Source: Romanomermis culicivorax (lineage: Eukaryota > Nematoda > Enoplea > Mermithida > Mermithidae). Taken from it: a stretch of DNA of 64,000 nt. Positions 34,882-46,045 of the stretch are shown in pieces; within the stretch, counting starts at the first letter, position 1; each line of letters starts with the position of its first letter. Under the pieces are notes generated by a model. It saw only the letters and a program-made list of their open reading frames with translations, was not told the DNA's origin and ran no database searches. The position numbers and the translations under genes were made by a program. The stretch covers positions 1,116,001-1,180,000 of the forward strand of contig CAWUHX010000073.1 in NCBI GenBank assembly GCA_963922205.1. The letters are read 5' to 3'.

Positions 34882-36213
34882 CTCCCGCAGTTTTTCTGTC
34901 AATTTAAAAATCAATACAATGCCTCATATTTACTGTATTAACCTGTTTCAACTTGGACGAAGGCACTACCATGTTCATCTTTACAAAAAATCCCCATCTA
35001 AATACGTGCATAATCTTGAAAATTATGATTCGAGGCATATTCTTTTCTATTTCCATGAATGAACGATTGAAGTATTGTTTCTCTTGCTAGAGTTTCTCTC
35101 AATCTTGTATTATACAATATCAATCCTAACATGGTATCCAAATTTGTGCATATCTAATTAATAACATACTGTCCATCCTCATCTCGATTTTCCTCATTCT
35201 GTTTATTTTACTGATCATTTAAACTTTGATTTTCATCTTCATACCTGATCTGGCAGACAGTATTAGTCGAAATGACAAAGTCCGTTATTAAATCAAATTT
35301 GTATCTTACGAATTATAATATTTGACCACTTTATGTCCTACTCAACTATTCACAATATCAGATTTCTCAAAATTACTTTATACATTCCTATAGGGTATCT
35401 GACCTTATCTGTTTTTACCAGTACCTATTATATATTACTTCAGCAGTGCTTATGAACAACATGACCTTATGCATGCCCCATCAGTACTGCTCATGTTACC
35501 TTAGCTAGGCTTAAGTGTTACGTGACCTTATCTATGAATTGCTATGACAATGTTTGTGAAATCTAAATTTTTCACATTACATTATTTGACCTTAAAGGAT
35601 TGTTATAAAGATCAAATCGACCTTATTGTGTATATTTCAGCATAACTATCTATTAATAATGAAAAAAGGAATGCAAACCATGAAATTCAAGTCTCATCAG
35701 TTCTTATCTATGACCACTTTATGTCATACAATACTAGTACATAATTTTCAAATCATCTGACTGCTAGTATCAGATAAGACACTGATAAGGTACGTGATAA
35801 CTTGTGTGATACCTAACTAATGCTTATGTATTATGTTACCTTATCTGGTTTCTTAGGAGTAGACTATCAGTACCCTTCACCATGGACGTTAGCTTTTTCC
35901 ATGACACACGTAAGAAGGTTACAAATTCAGACACATAAAACACTTGATCATGAGGCACATAACATACCCAAGTGAAATACTTCACAAAAAGCTTTTATTA
36001 TTATGCCACAGCTGCTAGTTTGTCGTTTTCGATGTGGACCCATAACAAACAAGTCCTACAAAGTCCATTGATACTGAATACTGACAGCTGTTGAGTAACA
36101 AAAATTTTTTTTGTCCAAAAATTTTCGTTTGTACTGGTACAAACGAAGCCCAAATTTTCGTTTGTACTCTGGACCATTTCGTTTGTAAAGTACAAAAAAA
36201 CACTGGTCCGTAC

Positions 36214-37751
36214 TAGTGTTTTTTTTGTGTACATGTAAAAAATCTATCAAATCGTTCTACCTGGAATTTTTTTTACACTGGAAAGCCATAGTTTTGAGTG
36301 TATTTTTGCAAATGCAGTTCCTGCTTGTATTTTTTCTGATTCTGAGACTTTAAAATTCTGGAAAATATATTTCTCAACGACTTATTTGACAGACATAAGA
36401 TTCCGAGTTTCTATTCAGAAACATGTCTATCATTATACAAGTAAAATAAGTATACTTTTATGAGTTTTAAAATTAAGTTAAAGTCTAAATTTGTGGAAAT
36501 TACTTGCATGATGCTTTTAGATTACAACTGGGCATCGTGATAAAAATATAGTTTGAAGGATTGAGAAATTGAGATTGTGACCTTCTAAAATTGAGCAAAA
36601 TTTTTGGATATTAATGGAATGCGAGAAAATCAATCTAGCACTTATTTTGGGGATTAGGTTCGAATCGTCTACACGAAAATTGTGCTTTTTCCGTATTGAT
36701 TAAACCAAATTTTAAAGATATTATTCATTCATAATCCTTCATCGACTTGATTCAAGAGTTGTGAGTAAGAGTGAAAATTCCTGAGAAAAATTTTCCGAAG
36801 GCTTTTAGATTGAATTCATGTTGTATGGTTTAAATAATTGCAAAAGTTGGCATATCCATTTCTTAAAAAATGTGCATCAGAGAATCTGACAGAATTACCA
36901 AATGATACATGAGAAATTAATTATACTATTGAAGATAAGTCAATAAGGACAAATGTAGACACAAACAGGATTATTTAAAGCTGTGCCTGAACTAGATAAT
37001 AAGCAATAACGATTATTAAAGTTAATTGGTGCAAAGTGACGGAAATTTTGACATTTGGACCTTCTAAACCTCAATGAGGAAACAGCTGAAAATTTTCATG
37101 TTTTTTGCAGAATGTTTTTGAATGAAAAGCATAATTTGTTGAAAAAAGTCAGCACAAGTCTGTATCTTAAAAATAATTGAAAATGCAGTTTTTTAGCCTA
37201 ATGGTTCATACATACCTGTAAGAGGTCCGACCAGTTGATACACAATAAGAGCCACTTTGAGGCGAGGAGGTAGCCAACTTTTTAAAGTTCTTGCGTGGGG
37301 TCAGCAAGAATCTACAAGTTGCACTTCTTCAACCAAAAACTAAACAAAGCACGCCAACAATCAGTTAAATTTTGCTCTAAAACTGATGTTGAGTATTGTT
37401 TCGGCATGGGGCGGAAAATTTTTTGCTTTTTGACTGATAAAAAGTCATTTTCGACTACCACTAGGTATTTTTCATGATTTTCGGGCTGCCTGGGGGCTTA
37501 GCTGTCGACAGCTAAAAGTTGGGAGGGGGAGTCATCGACAACTAACTTTCTACCCAACTACCCAAGACCCTTCCCCTATTTATCAGTATGAGCCAATTTC
37601 TTCAGCAAAACATATCTGGAAATGTCGATAAAATTTTGGGCCTATTCGCCAAATTCCTAATAAATTTGGAGTTCAAGGTCAATAGCTGCATTTTTCATGG
37701 TTCAGACTTTGATGTTTTCTGATACCTCACACTGTTAATGATTATATTAAT
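36214..37751. other. AT-rich intergenic DNA
   Basis: Nothing coding is supported. GACCTTCTAAA, a short string also seen in inverted form near 12700 and 33955, occurs near 36580 and 37060. Confidence 0.5.
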
Positions 37752-38480
37752 TGTCACGTGCCGACGAATTTCGCCCAGCGTCACGTGATTCACATCATAC
37801 TTTTTCGTTATGTTTTCCACCACGTTTTGTGTTACAGTAATTCACACCAATTTTATGTTCCGTTTTTATAAATTTTACATGCATTTTCTGTGTGTACTTT
37901 TTATGTTACATTTGTGCACTTTTATTTCCCTTTCGATTTGTTATTTTTCATTATACACGTAGACTAGGGTATGTAACCTGCTAGTCAAGAATTTCCGTTG
38001 AAGATAAGCTCTCCGAGCTCATCGCTGTAATTGGAGCACAACATGCACCTCTTATCAGTAAAAACTAGTGACGTTTTGCAACCTGAAATGCCTAGTTGGA
38101 AATTCTCACTAGATCACTTTCCTATGCTGAGCTTGGAGAGTGAAAACTCGCCCCAATGCTTAGGATAGTGAACTGGAAAATGTCTATCTGACCATAGGCA
38201 TTTTCTGCAGTGATTTCCGCTGCAGAAGTTAGCTTGGGGGAATGTTAGCTCTGCCCAAGGCATACTGTAGATTATGGGGCCCTTTAAAAAGGCTTGTTTT
38301 GTCAATGTTGTGTCTTGCTTCTGACTCTAATCGCCTTGTTGTGTTTCACAGCCTGGGTCCTGTGTTTTGCCTTGCGTCGTCTTTATTATAATTTGCATAT
38401 TACACCTGCATTTGTGGCCCATCAAATAAATTTACATATTTCGCCTTCAGTCTCCCTTGCGTTGCCAGTTACTGTAACCC
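37752..38480 (+). repeat. LTR of an old retroelement (copy 1)
   Basis: It starts TGTCACGTGCC and contains two CACGTG E-boxes within 35 bp, a TTTAAAA box at about 38283 and AATAAA at 38425-38430. It is paralogous to 54576-55205. Shared blocks include AACTGGAAAATGTCTAT-GTGACCATAGGC and GCAGAAGTTAGCTTGG. A gag-like reading frame follows, as expected for a 5' LTR. The exact 3' boundary is uncertain. Confidence 0.72.
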
Positions 38481-38699
38481 AACTGTAGGAGTTTACCTGT
38501 CGCCGTTGATCGAGAAACCCTGTCGCCTCCCTGAGGAAACATTTAATACCATCCCCCGCCGACCCACAGCTGCATTACCCTCCACGCCCAATCGCTCTGG
38601 ATTCCCGTACCTGCTCACCGCCATCCATAGGACCCACGCTTATACAACTTTGAATCCTCAGGCAAAAAATAGCACCATTGAACTAGTTTTCTTATGAGG

Positions 38700-39456
38700 T
38701 CTAAAAGCACCTGTGGATGATGTAGTGAAATTCCCTGAATTTACAAATTTATCTGATGCTGCTGAAGCTGCAATCTATGCAGAATCACAAATTATGTGTG
38801 AATATCTATACAACTATAATCCTAACACTGTTTGATCCTTGGCACAAGACAAAATGCTGAAAAAGCCTGAAGAAATGGATGCACAGTTGCAATAAACACA
38901 TGATTAGTGTGATTCTCAACAAACTATAAATTGTCATCACAGTACAACTAATCAAGAAAGTGTGCAAAATCGAATAACTATTTATTGCAGTATTTGCAAT
39001 CGATTTCGACATCTGGCTACCACCTGTCACTCACCCTGTCATATTTGCAGTAGGGCTGGGCCCAAAACAATAACTTGTCACATGCAGCCACAATGTTCCA
39101 GTTCTCCAAATTCAGGTAATAATTGCTTATACTCAAATCATCACACTTCTCAAAAGAACTCTGCTCAAAATCCTAATATTTCTCAGTAAATCTATAGTGC
39201 ACAAGACCAAAATTTTCAAAACAACCCTAATCCTAACTACCATACTTGTAACGGAAATGTTCAAAATAGACAAAACCAACAAGGGAGTACTCAAAATCAA
39301 AAAAGTATTCAAAATCAGAACAATATTTTTCAAGACCCTCATCGAAACAGTTCTACTTCACTTAATTTTTATAGCAGTAATCAGTCATTATTCTATCCTA
39401 ATAACTATGCTCAGAGTTTCGATCAAGTAATATCTACCAATTTTGATTCAACCTAA
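38700..39456 (+). pseudogene. gag: Gag remnant with zinc knuckles
   Basis: A single plus-strand frame, broken by stops (for example TAA at 39187-39189), begins with a capsid-end-like segment (FPEFTNLSDAAEAAIYAES). It continues through a knuckle CSICNRFRHLATTC with C-x2-C-x4-H-x4-C spacing and a second, damaged knuckle (CHICSRAGPKTITC, with Pro for His). It ends in an Asn/Gln-rich tail at TAA 39454-39456. Together with the LTR about 300 bases upstream this is a degenerate retroelement Gag. No pol motif was found, so the superfamily is open. Confidence 0.65.
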
Positions 39457-39459
39457 ATG

Positions 39460-41411
39460 AGTAATGATTTTAAATCTGGTTTATCAGACAAACCACTTTG
39501 CATTTGCCTCGTCTGTCCACAGCAGCACTTTCTAAGGACAAAAGGAATGAGCCTCGCTAAGCAGATGGTCTTGGAACCCACTCCCTTTGTCTGATATTGA
39601 AATGGCTGAGAAAAAGTTGATAGTGATGAGCTTGCTGTAGATGAGCTTACCTTTGCACTAAATATGATCGCAGTCAAAGTTGAGCAAAAAGAGAAACGTA
39701 TACGAATGAAAAAGCTCAACAGATATGCCTCATTGTTTAAAACATAACTAACTGATGTTTTTCACATTTTTTATGATTTTGGCAATATTTTGCATGTGTA
39801 CAGCAGTGAATATGAAATCTGTGGTTCTCCAGAATCAGGACATGCATGTGAATTTCCAAAGGCTGTTTCATGTAAATCTCTTACAAAGATAGGTCAACCC
39901 CATCTTATCAATATCTCATTTTTCAATCCGAGAAAAAAACCTGTCTACTCAAAGGCTTGCAAACATTTTTAGGAAGCATGGAAGCCATCAATTTTTGCCC
40001 AGTAGGTCATCTGACCAGCTCGGTTTGGCAGTCCAGTCAAAGGTGTCATAATTTTTAATATTCCCAGATCATGTAACAATAAAAGTTTGACAATTTTCTA
40101 CTGGACATAGATAAAACTCGAAAAAATTTTGAAACTCGTTTAGTATCTTTTGATTTAACTATGGACTATGGTTTTTTAAACTGGCTGAATACCCCACATG
40201 ATAACAGATGGGCACCTCTACAATCTGCTGAAGCTGATGATCAGATTATTAGTGGTGATCATAATTATGACCAAATTCGAGACATATCCTAACTTGTTGA
40301 CCAAGCTCCACATTGTCAGTTTATCTTGCAAGACATTACTGATGATGATGATGGAAGCGAAGAAGAGGATCAAATTTCAATCATTGATGAATATATTGTA
40401 TCAGATTATAATCATTGGCAGACAGAAATTTTTTAATCGAGAGAATTTTTACCATCTAGGGCCCAAATTACATAAAGTGGGTTAAACGTGGGTAAGAGTA
40501 AAAGTAAAACGGGGGGGGTAAAATCGTAGGTAAATAAAACTCGACTAAAATCTTGGGTTAAAGCCGAGTAAAGTTCGGGTAAAATCGCAGGTTATTTTCA
40601 CGTCTTTTCAATCAACTTTTTACCCGACTTTTACTTCACTAACTTTCAGTAATCTCGAATTGGATAAAATCGATAGTAAAAAAATTTACTCACCATTTTA
40701 CCAGTCTTTAACCCGTCATTTTACCCACGATTTTACCCGAACTTTACCCAGCTTTAACGGGAGACCTACGATTTTACCGGAGATTTTACTCGACTTTTAT
40801 TTACCTACGATTTTACCCGCCATTTTACTTACCCACGTTTAACCCACTTTCTATAATTTGGGCCTAGGAGAAACAGTTGGTCAAAATGTAAAAAGATATC
40901 AAACAGAAGGCATATCTTCCTGAATTGTTTGGACCAGTGTGGCGATTTGTGCACATATTTACCAGGAGTTTTTGACCATGCTGTACAGCATAAGACAAAA
41001 GAACTCGATAGAAATGCTATTATTGAAGCATCTTATTCATATTCAGATCTTGATGAACCTATTCTTGTTCATTTTCGACCATTGCAAAATTTTGCTGTCA
41101 TCAGAGATCAACTTGAAAATGTTTTGCAGTCAAATCAAACTTTGGACAATCAAAATCCAAATGCTACCATAAAAATTGTCACAGCAACACCACCAGCTGA
41201 TACGGCATGATGAAAATCCTTGATGAATCTCTACATCCAGGGCATGTTGGCTGTTTTGTTATCATCAAAAAATCAGATAATTTATGTTCAGCTTGTGCTA
41301 TAGTGACAGGCATTGCCTGCATCCATGGGAAGAACGAAAATTCAAACTGGAATTATACAACAATGCATAGGAGTGATGATATACATGTACTCTTCAAGGA
41401 GAAGCTGCTCA
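39460..41411 (+). pseudogene. Unidentified decayed reading frames of the same element
   Basis: Several plus-strand segments look coding but are broken: about 39600-39745, 39790-39970, 40110-40435 (acidic, ends DDDDGSEEEDQISIIDEY) and 40929-41411. The last contains LDEPILVHFRPLQNFAVIRD and LHPGHVGCFVIIKKSDN, which I do not recognise. They are interrupted by a MITE at 40460 and end at the piggyBac insertion, beyond which a related frame may continue (44550-44690). They could be pol-like or a non-retroelement gene. Confidence 0.35.
40460..40864. mobile_element. Foldback MITE, probably PIF/Harbinger-like
   Basis: The 5' end GGCCCAAATTA and 3' end TAATTTGGGCC are exact inverted repeats flanked by TAG on both sides (40457-40459, 40865-40867). 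Inversion continues inward imperfectly (AGTGGGTTAAACGTGGGTAA). The whole element is built of GGTAAAATCG-like units, in opposite orientation in the two arms, so it can fold back over most of its length. The 3-bp duplication favours PIF/Harbinger; TA-type Tc1/mariner is the alternative. Confidence 0.7.
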
Positions 41412-41415
41412 TTAA

Positions 41416-44400
41416 CCCTTAACCGGTCATGCAGAAAACATAAACTATTTTCAAACTAGAACAATTTGACAGGCATTGCACGAATTTCAGCATTCTTTTT
41501 TGTCTGATTCATAAATTTTCTAAAACAGACCGGAAATTAGTGGTCAAAGTTCACCAAAAAAATTTTTTTTTCGTCCAATCACTCTGCAGTCCCCCTCAAC
41601 AGAGAATTGTTATACTGAGGGTCGTATCTTACTAAATCAGGTATGGACTTCCTGAATAAAATAAGGAGAAAGCCCGATTCTCTCGTTATAACACCAAAAA
41701 ACGAAGTGAAACAAAAAATTTTTTTGGCGATGCAGGAAAAGAATTTTTATTTTTGTCCTCGGCATGGCTGTGCAAAATAATTACTCAGTTGAACAACCGA
41801 ATATAATGCACATATTCACGAACTAAAGACTCTGGGGCGGCATCTTTTAAACAAAACCATGAGTCAATTGAATCAGTTTTCACTGAGAAATTAATGAACA
41901 TCAGAAATTTTTTCAGTTATTGAAATTTTTACCAAATTTGTGTTTTCTGATGCTGAGTGAAAAATTGAATGTTCAACCAATTCTGTGAGTTCAGTCGATG
42001 TCAATACGCATGATCAATTGTTTCTTTCAATTTTTCTTCCTTTTTTGCCCCAGGATGACTACTTATATATGCCCCAAAGGCTACAGTATTGCCAGAAGCA
42101 GCAGTTCTTGAAAGTCATTTCTTTATTCTTAGGTATTTTTGTATAACAATGCATCAGCGAGATCCCCTTTCAGTTTTTGATCGAGAAATTGATTCTGATG
42201 ATAATTTTATCGGAGGATAGCGAATGTGAGCTTGAACACCCACCATTAGAAGGTGAATATGATAGTGGTCAATATGAGCCTGATGATGAAAATACTTTGG
42301 ACAATCTTCAGTTGGATAATTTGGTTGTTGAATGAAGGTTAGAAAATTAGGGTTTTTTTACATGTTTTGCAGCAGGGAAGACTATTTTCACTATTCTCCA
42401 GATGCTGATATTGACCCTGAAGGTATTTACCATATCCCAAATGAAGTTCCGAAAGAAAACATTTGAAAGAGATGGTTACATATGGCAAACGAGGCCCCCA
42501 CCATATGTACGCCCAGTTTCAAGCATAATCGATTATCTGCTACCTATTGTACAGTTGTATTTTGGGGTAAAATCAATACTGCTGCCCCATTCTGGGAAAT
42601 TTTGGTTTCAAATAAAATTGTTGACAAGTAGTGTAATAATAGGACAAGTTTGGATAAAAGTCTGCATTTTTTCGGTATTCTAGTATTTGCAAATTTATGA
42701 ATAAATTTGGTGTTTCAAAATTTGGATGAAAGTGGAAGGACACAGATCAATTCGATATTAGGCGTGAGTTTTACAATTTGGTACATTTTCCCTATTTTGG
42801 CAAACAATTTTCATTTGTATTCAGCTGATTGTACTTTTATATTTGGGTGGCTTAGAACAGAGGCATCTTCTAGGAGTTAAAGGCTTGTTCTCAACAAAAC
42901 CAGGCATTGGATCAACTTACTCCAGAAAACTGTCACAATGTAGACGATCTATTGGATGCAATTTGGGTGGTGAGGAGAAGTAGTTTTGCAGTAGTTTTTG
43001 GTTTGTTTACATTTTATTTTTTTATTTTTTGACTAATTTACTGATAATTGTTGTACATGCTATGTTCCTGGACTATTCAATGGCCGATTTTCATGGACTT
43101 TGTAAATTCAAGATGTATTTATCTTAAAAGGCAAAACAATTTTTAGCAAAACTTTGATTTGTGACAAAATTTCGAAATTTCTGTATATATGTACCTTGAT
43201 TTCCTAGCCTTTTTTGCAATTTAGCTGTACAAGTATGCAATAAAAATTTGATGTGCAAATGATTCCGGAATATTTTTTCAGACAATGCGAAAATTTATGC
43301 AGGAGAAGAGAATGAGACAAAAACAAATTCAGCATATAGGGTTTGAAAAAATGCAAAATTTTCACGTTTTTGTGCTTACTTTTTATTTTTTTAGACAGTA
43401 CTAAGTCTGACTGTGAATCTTCGAAATTCAGCTAATATATTTACACTGTAAAATTTTGTTACTTCAATCCCTTTGGCTGAAAAACTTTTACACGATCAAA
43501 CATATATTGTGGGTACTATTCGACGGAATTGTAAATTTATTCCGCAGGATTTTGTTGAACAAAAGTATAGTCAAAATCAAATGGGTTTTGTTTTTCATGA
43601 ATATTTATCCTTGGCCAAATTTCAAAGCAAAGTTGATAAAGCCCTTTACTGTTATCAATGAAGCATCCATCTACACTCATGGGCACTTGTTGCGGAGTTT
43701 ATTAGAAGTTTTGCAAAATAACAAACACCCACACACACAGTAACAGACAACACAACAAACATAACAGATTCCAAAAAACGAAATGGTTGAATTGTTTGTA
43801 CTTTTTAGGTAAATCTAAAGTTGTGATCGATTAAATCGATTAAAATGCTGCAAAAGGAAGGATTGACCAATACTCCATCAAACAAAGGTCAAAACGTTGG
43901 GCCATGCTGATTTTTTATTGGATATCAGATGCTGCAGGATTGAATGTGTTCCGTTTATTTCCGAATGAAAGTCTGGGTTCCAAAGATCAAAAAACTTGTT
44001 GAGCAGTTTTTTAGTCTGATTTTGCCACCAAACTAATGAAACTGCTTCAGCAACAGGGAGCATCCTCAAACTATCGGTATAGTATCAAATGTCGTCGATA
44101 ATTAGATGCGCTTGAGAAATAAATGATAAAAAATGGGGCTTAGATGGATCGGAATTTCTGAGAGGTTGCTCCTGTTCATGGCAAAAAGAGGGTATGTTGC
44201 AGCACTTGCCTTCCCGAATCGGACCACATAACAAGTGCCTTTTGTGATAAGTGTAAAATTCCTATTTGTCTGAAACACACTGCATGCACAGTATCTATTT
44301 GCACATCATGTAAAAAGTAATTTTTTCGAAAATCGAATTTTTGCGTAGCTTGTCACATTTATCATGTGGGAAAATGCGATTTTTTGTGATTATGGGAACT

Positions 44401-44545
44401 TTTCAATCAACTGGTGACTTCTATGAAATTTTTCTGCATTAGGGTGTATAAATATAACACTATTTCTAACAGGGCGATCGTTTCAGAAAAATTTTACATA
44501 AAATTCCAGGTTGGGTCAAAAATGACTTTTTTGCCCGGTTAAGGG
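41416..44545 (+). mobile_element. piggyBac-type DNA transposon
   Basis: It has an exact 11-bp terminal inverted repeat CCCTTAACCGG/CCGGTTAAGGG, flanked by TTAA on both sides (41412-41415 and 44546-44549). The CCC terminus and TTAA target are diagnostic of piggyBac. It carries one decayed transposase gene and interrupts an older unidentified reading frame. Confidence 0.92.
42149..44320 (+). pseudogene. piggyBac transposase, decayed
   Basis: It opens at ATG 42149 with an acidic N-terminus (VFDREIDSDDNFIGG), typical of the family, which stops at once. Later segments are FERDGYIWQTRPPP (about 42460-42500) and IPLAEKLLHDQTYIVGTIRRN (about 43465-43535), the conserved piggyBac block after the second catalytic aspartate. 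IFYWISDAAGLNVFRLF (about 43905-43960) and a C-terminal cysteine cluster (CCSTCLPES, FCDKCKIPICLKH, CTSCKK) follow, ending at TAA 44318-44320. Many stops and frameshifts and possibly introns (GTAAG...CAG) separate them. Inactive. Confidence 0.85.
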
Positions 44546-44699
44546 TTAATCCATGATCGAGGCTGGACATGAAAACCTTGTCGGATCGTGTGGAATCGAG
44601 AAGCTGGAGAAAATTCACCAGAATATAAAATCAAAGTGTTCGGCAAAGATTTCTATAGTGCCATTGTTTTTCAAGGTAAGAGCTAATGTTCTACAATTA

Positions 44700-45430
44700 G
44701 ATAGAAAATAATACAATTTTTTTCAGGAAATGTAAATTCTAAGCAGATCATTAATCTATATCATCACAATAAGGATTATGTGTATTTCCTCTACACCTGC
44801 ATTTTTTCAAGGAGTTAGTGGTGTGAGGACTGTAACATTACATACAGTAATAACAGTGATCATAGGTGCATAAAAAAATGCACGTCTTGCTACCACCTAC
44901 AAACAGAAATTAATCCGAATTATTTTACAAGTTGATTCGTTTTTCAATTATGGTCCAAACTGGCATTTTCACACTCCTCAAGATGCCAGCTATCCAGATC
45001 AGTTCCATAATCCAGGGGCCCATGGCATTTAGGAACTCATTTGCATAAAATATGCACAGATGTCATATACTTCTTGTAACAGAAAAATTCTCCCAAGTTC
45101 AAGAATCGAACCATTTCCATCAGCCTATAAACTTGCATTTACCACTACACAATTTCAGCAGAAAGTATCAACACTTCCTTTAAGACTCTCAATACTATTT
45201 TAATTAACAACTTCATTTTGGAGAGCCTCGACAGGACTGGAGCCTTGCACCCACATATAGGCTCTGCAGTGCACCCTTCCATCACAGCTGCTGAGCTGTA
45301 GGCCTAAGTCTAAGGAAAGTTCTGAAGGAAAAACAAATGTCTACTATTCACAAATCACAGAAATCAATACTCAAAATTAACAACTCATATACATATGCAT
45401 AATATACACACATACAATTAGCATCTTGAA
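44700..45430. other. Non-coding AT-rich DNA
   Basis: No gene or repeat of note. Confidence 0.5.
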
Positions 45431-45439
45431 ATTATGAAA

Positions 45440-46045
45440 GGACTAGCTTCAAATTGAGATTCCAAATTTGTTGACTTTGTTTAGGCTATCATCCATAGCA
45501 ACGGACCTCACTGGCTGATCCTTGCCTTTTTTGAATCGTGATGCCCCGGCTGTGTTGTGAAGCTCATCTAACAACTGGAAGACCTCCAATGTCAGATCCA
45601 ATTCCAACTCCTGACATCAGCGCTAAAACATTTATCACAAAAGGCCACCAGAAATTTGTTCCTCCACATGATCAGCTGATGACATGTCTTCACTGTCCAC
45701 CATAACAACATGATCGAATTCATGTGCATGCCAGTTTCGGGATCTTTCAAGTTGATCAAATAGTTCACTGTGTATTGAAAATACCCTACATCCCACAAAT
45801 TCTCTATATCTTTCATCAAAACAGACCCTAAGGCCCCTCGAAGCTGCATCCTTTCCACATTCCAAAATTCTACTACCACCACATTTTATCCATTTTCCAT
45901 TACTAACTCTAACCCTAAGCCAATCCTCAGCCTAGGCTTCGAAGTTGTACAAGAAATTCAAACTCAACACTCACGGTGGTGGTACTTAGGCATCCCAAAA
46001 TTTTGACTCATCAGTCTGGACGACCTTGTCTTTTCCACCAACATT
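45440..46045 (-). pseudogene. Decayed minus-strand coding segment, unidentified
   Basis: Three minus-strand pieces have protein-like composition. From 46040 down, VGGKDKVVQTDESKFW resembles the IDESKF block of Merlin/ISXO2-type transposases. From about 45865 to 45635 there is an open frame containing GLRVCFDERYREFVGC and VDSEDMSSADHVEEQ. From about 45600 to 45450 the frame contains LELDLTLEVFQLLDELHN. They may belong to one gene broken by frameshifts or to unrelated remnants. Only the first has even a tentative family. Confidence 0.35.

Larger units (their letters stand above)
30853..36205. mobile_element. 5.35-kb hAT-like element with nested insertions
   Basis: The ends are CAGTGTTTTTTTGTACT (30853) and its complement at about 36190-36205. 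They are flanked by 8-bp direct repeats with one mismatch (GTCAGTAC at 30845-30852, GTCCGTAC at 36206-36213). Near each end are several copies of a CGTTTGTAC half-site and many ACCTTA/TACCTTAT repeats (about 31000-31330 and 35400-35850), candidate transposase-binding sites. No transposase is visible, so it is non-autonomous or gutted. It contains a diverged copy of the 10741-11607 family. Confidence 0.72.

Noticed and set aside
36655-36680. AGGTTCGAATC resembling a tRNA T-loop
   Set aside because: No acceptor, D or anticodon arms can be paired around it.
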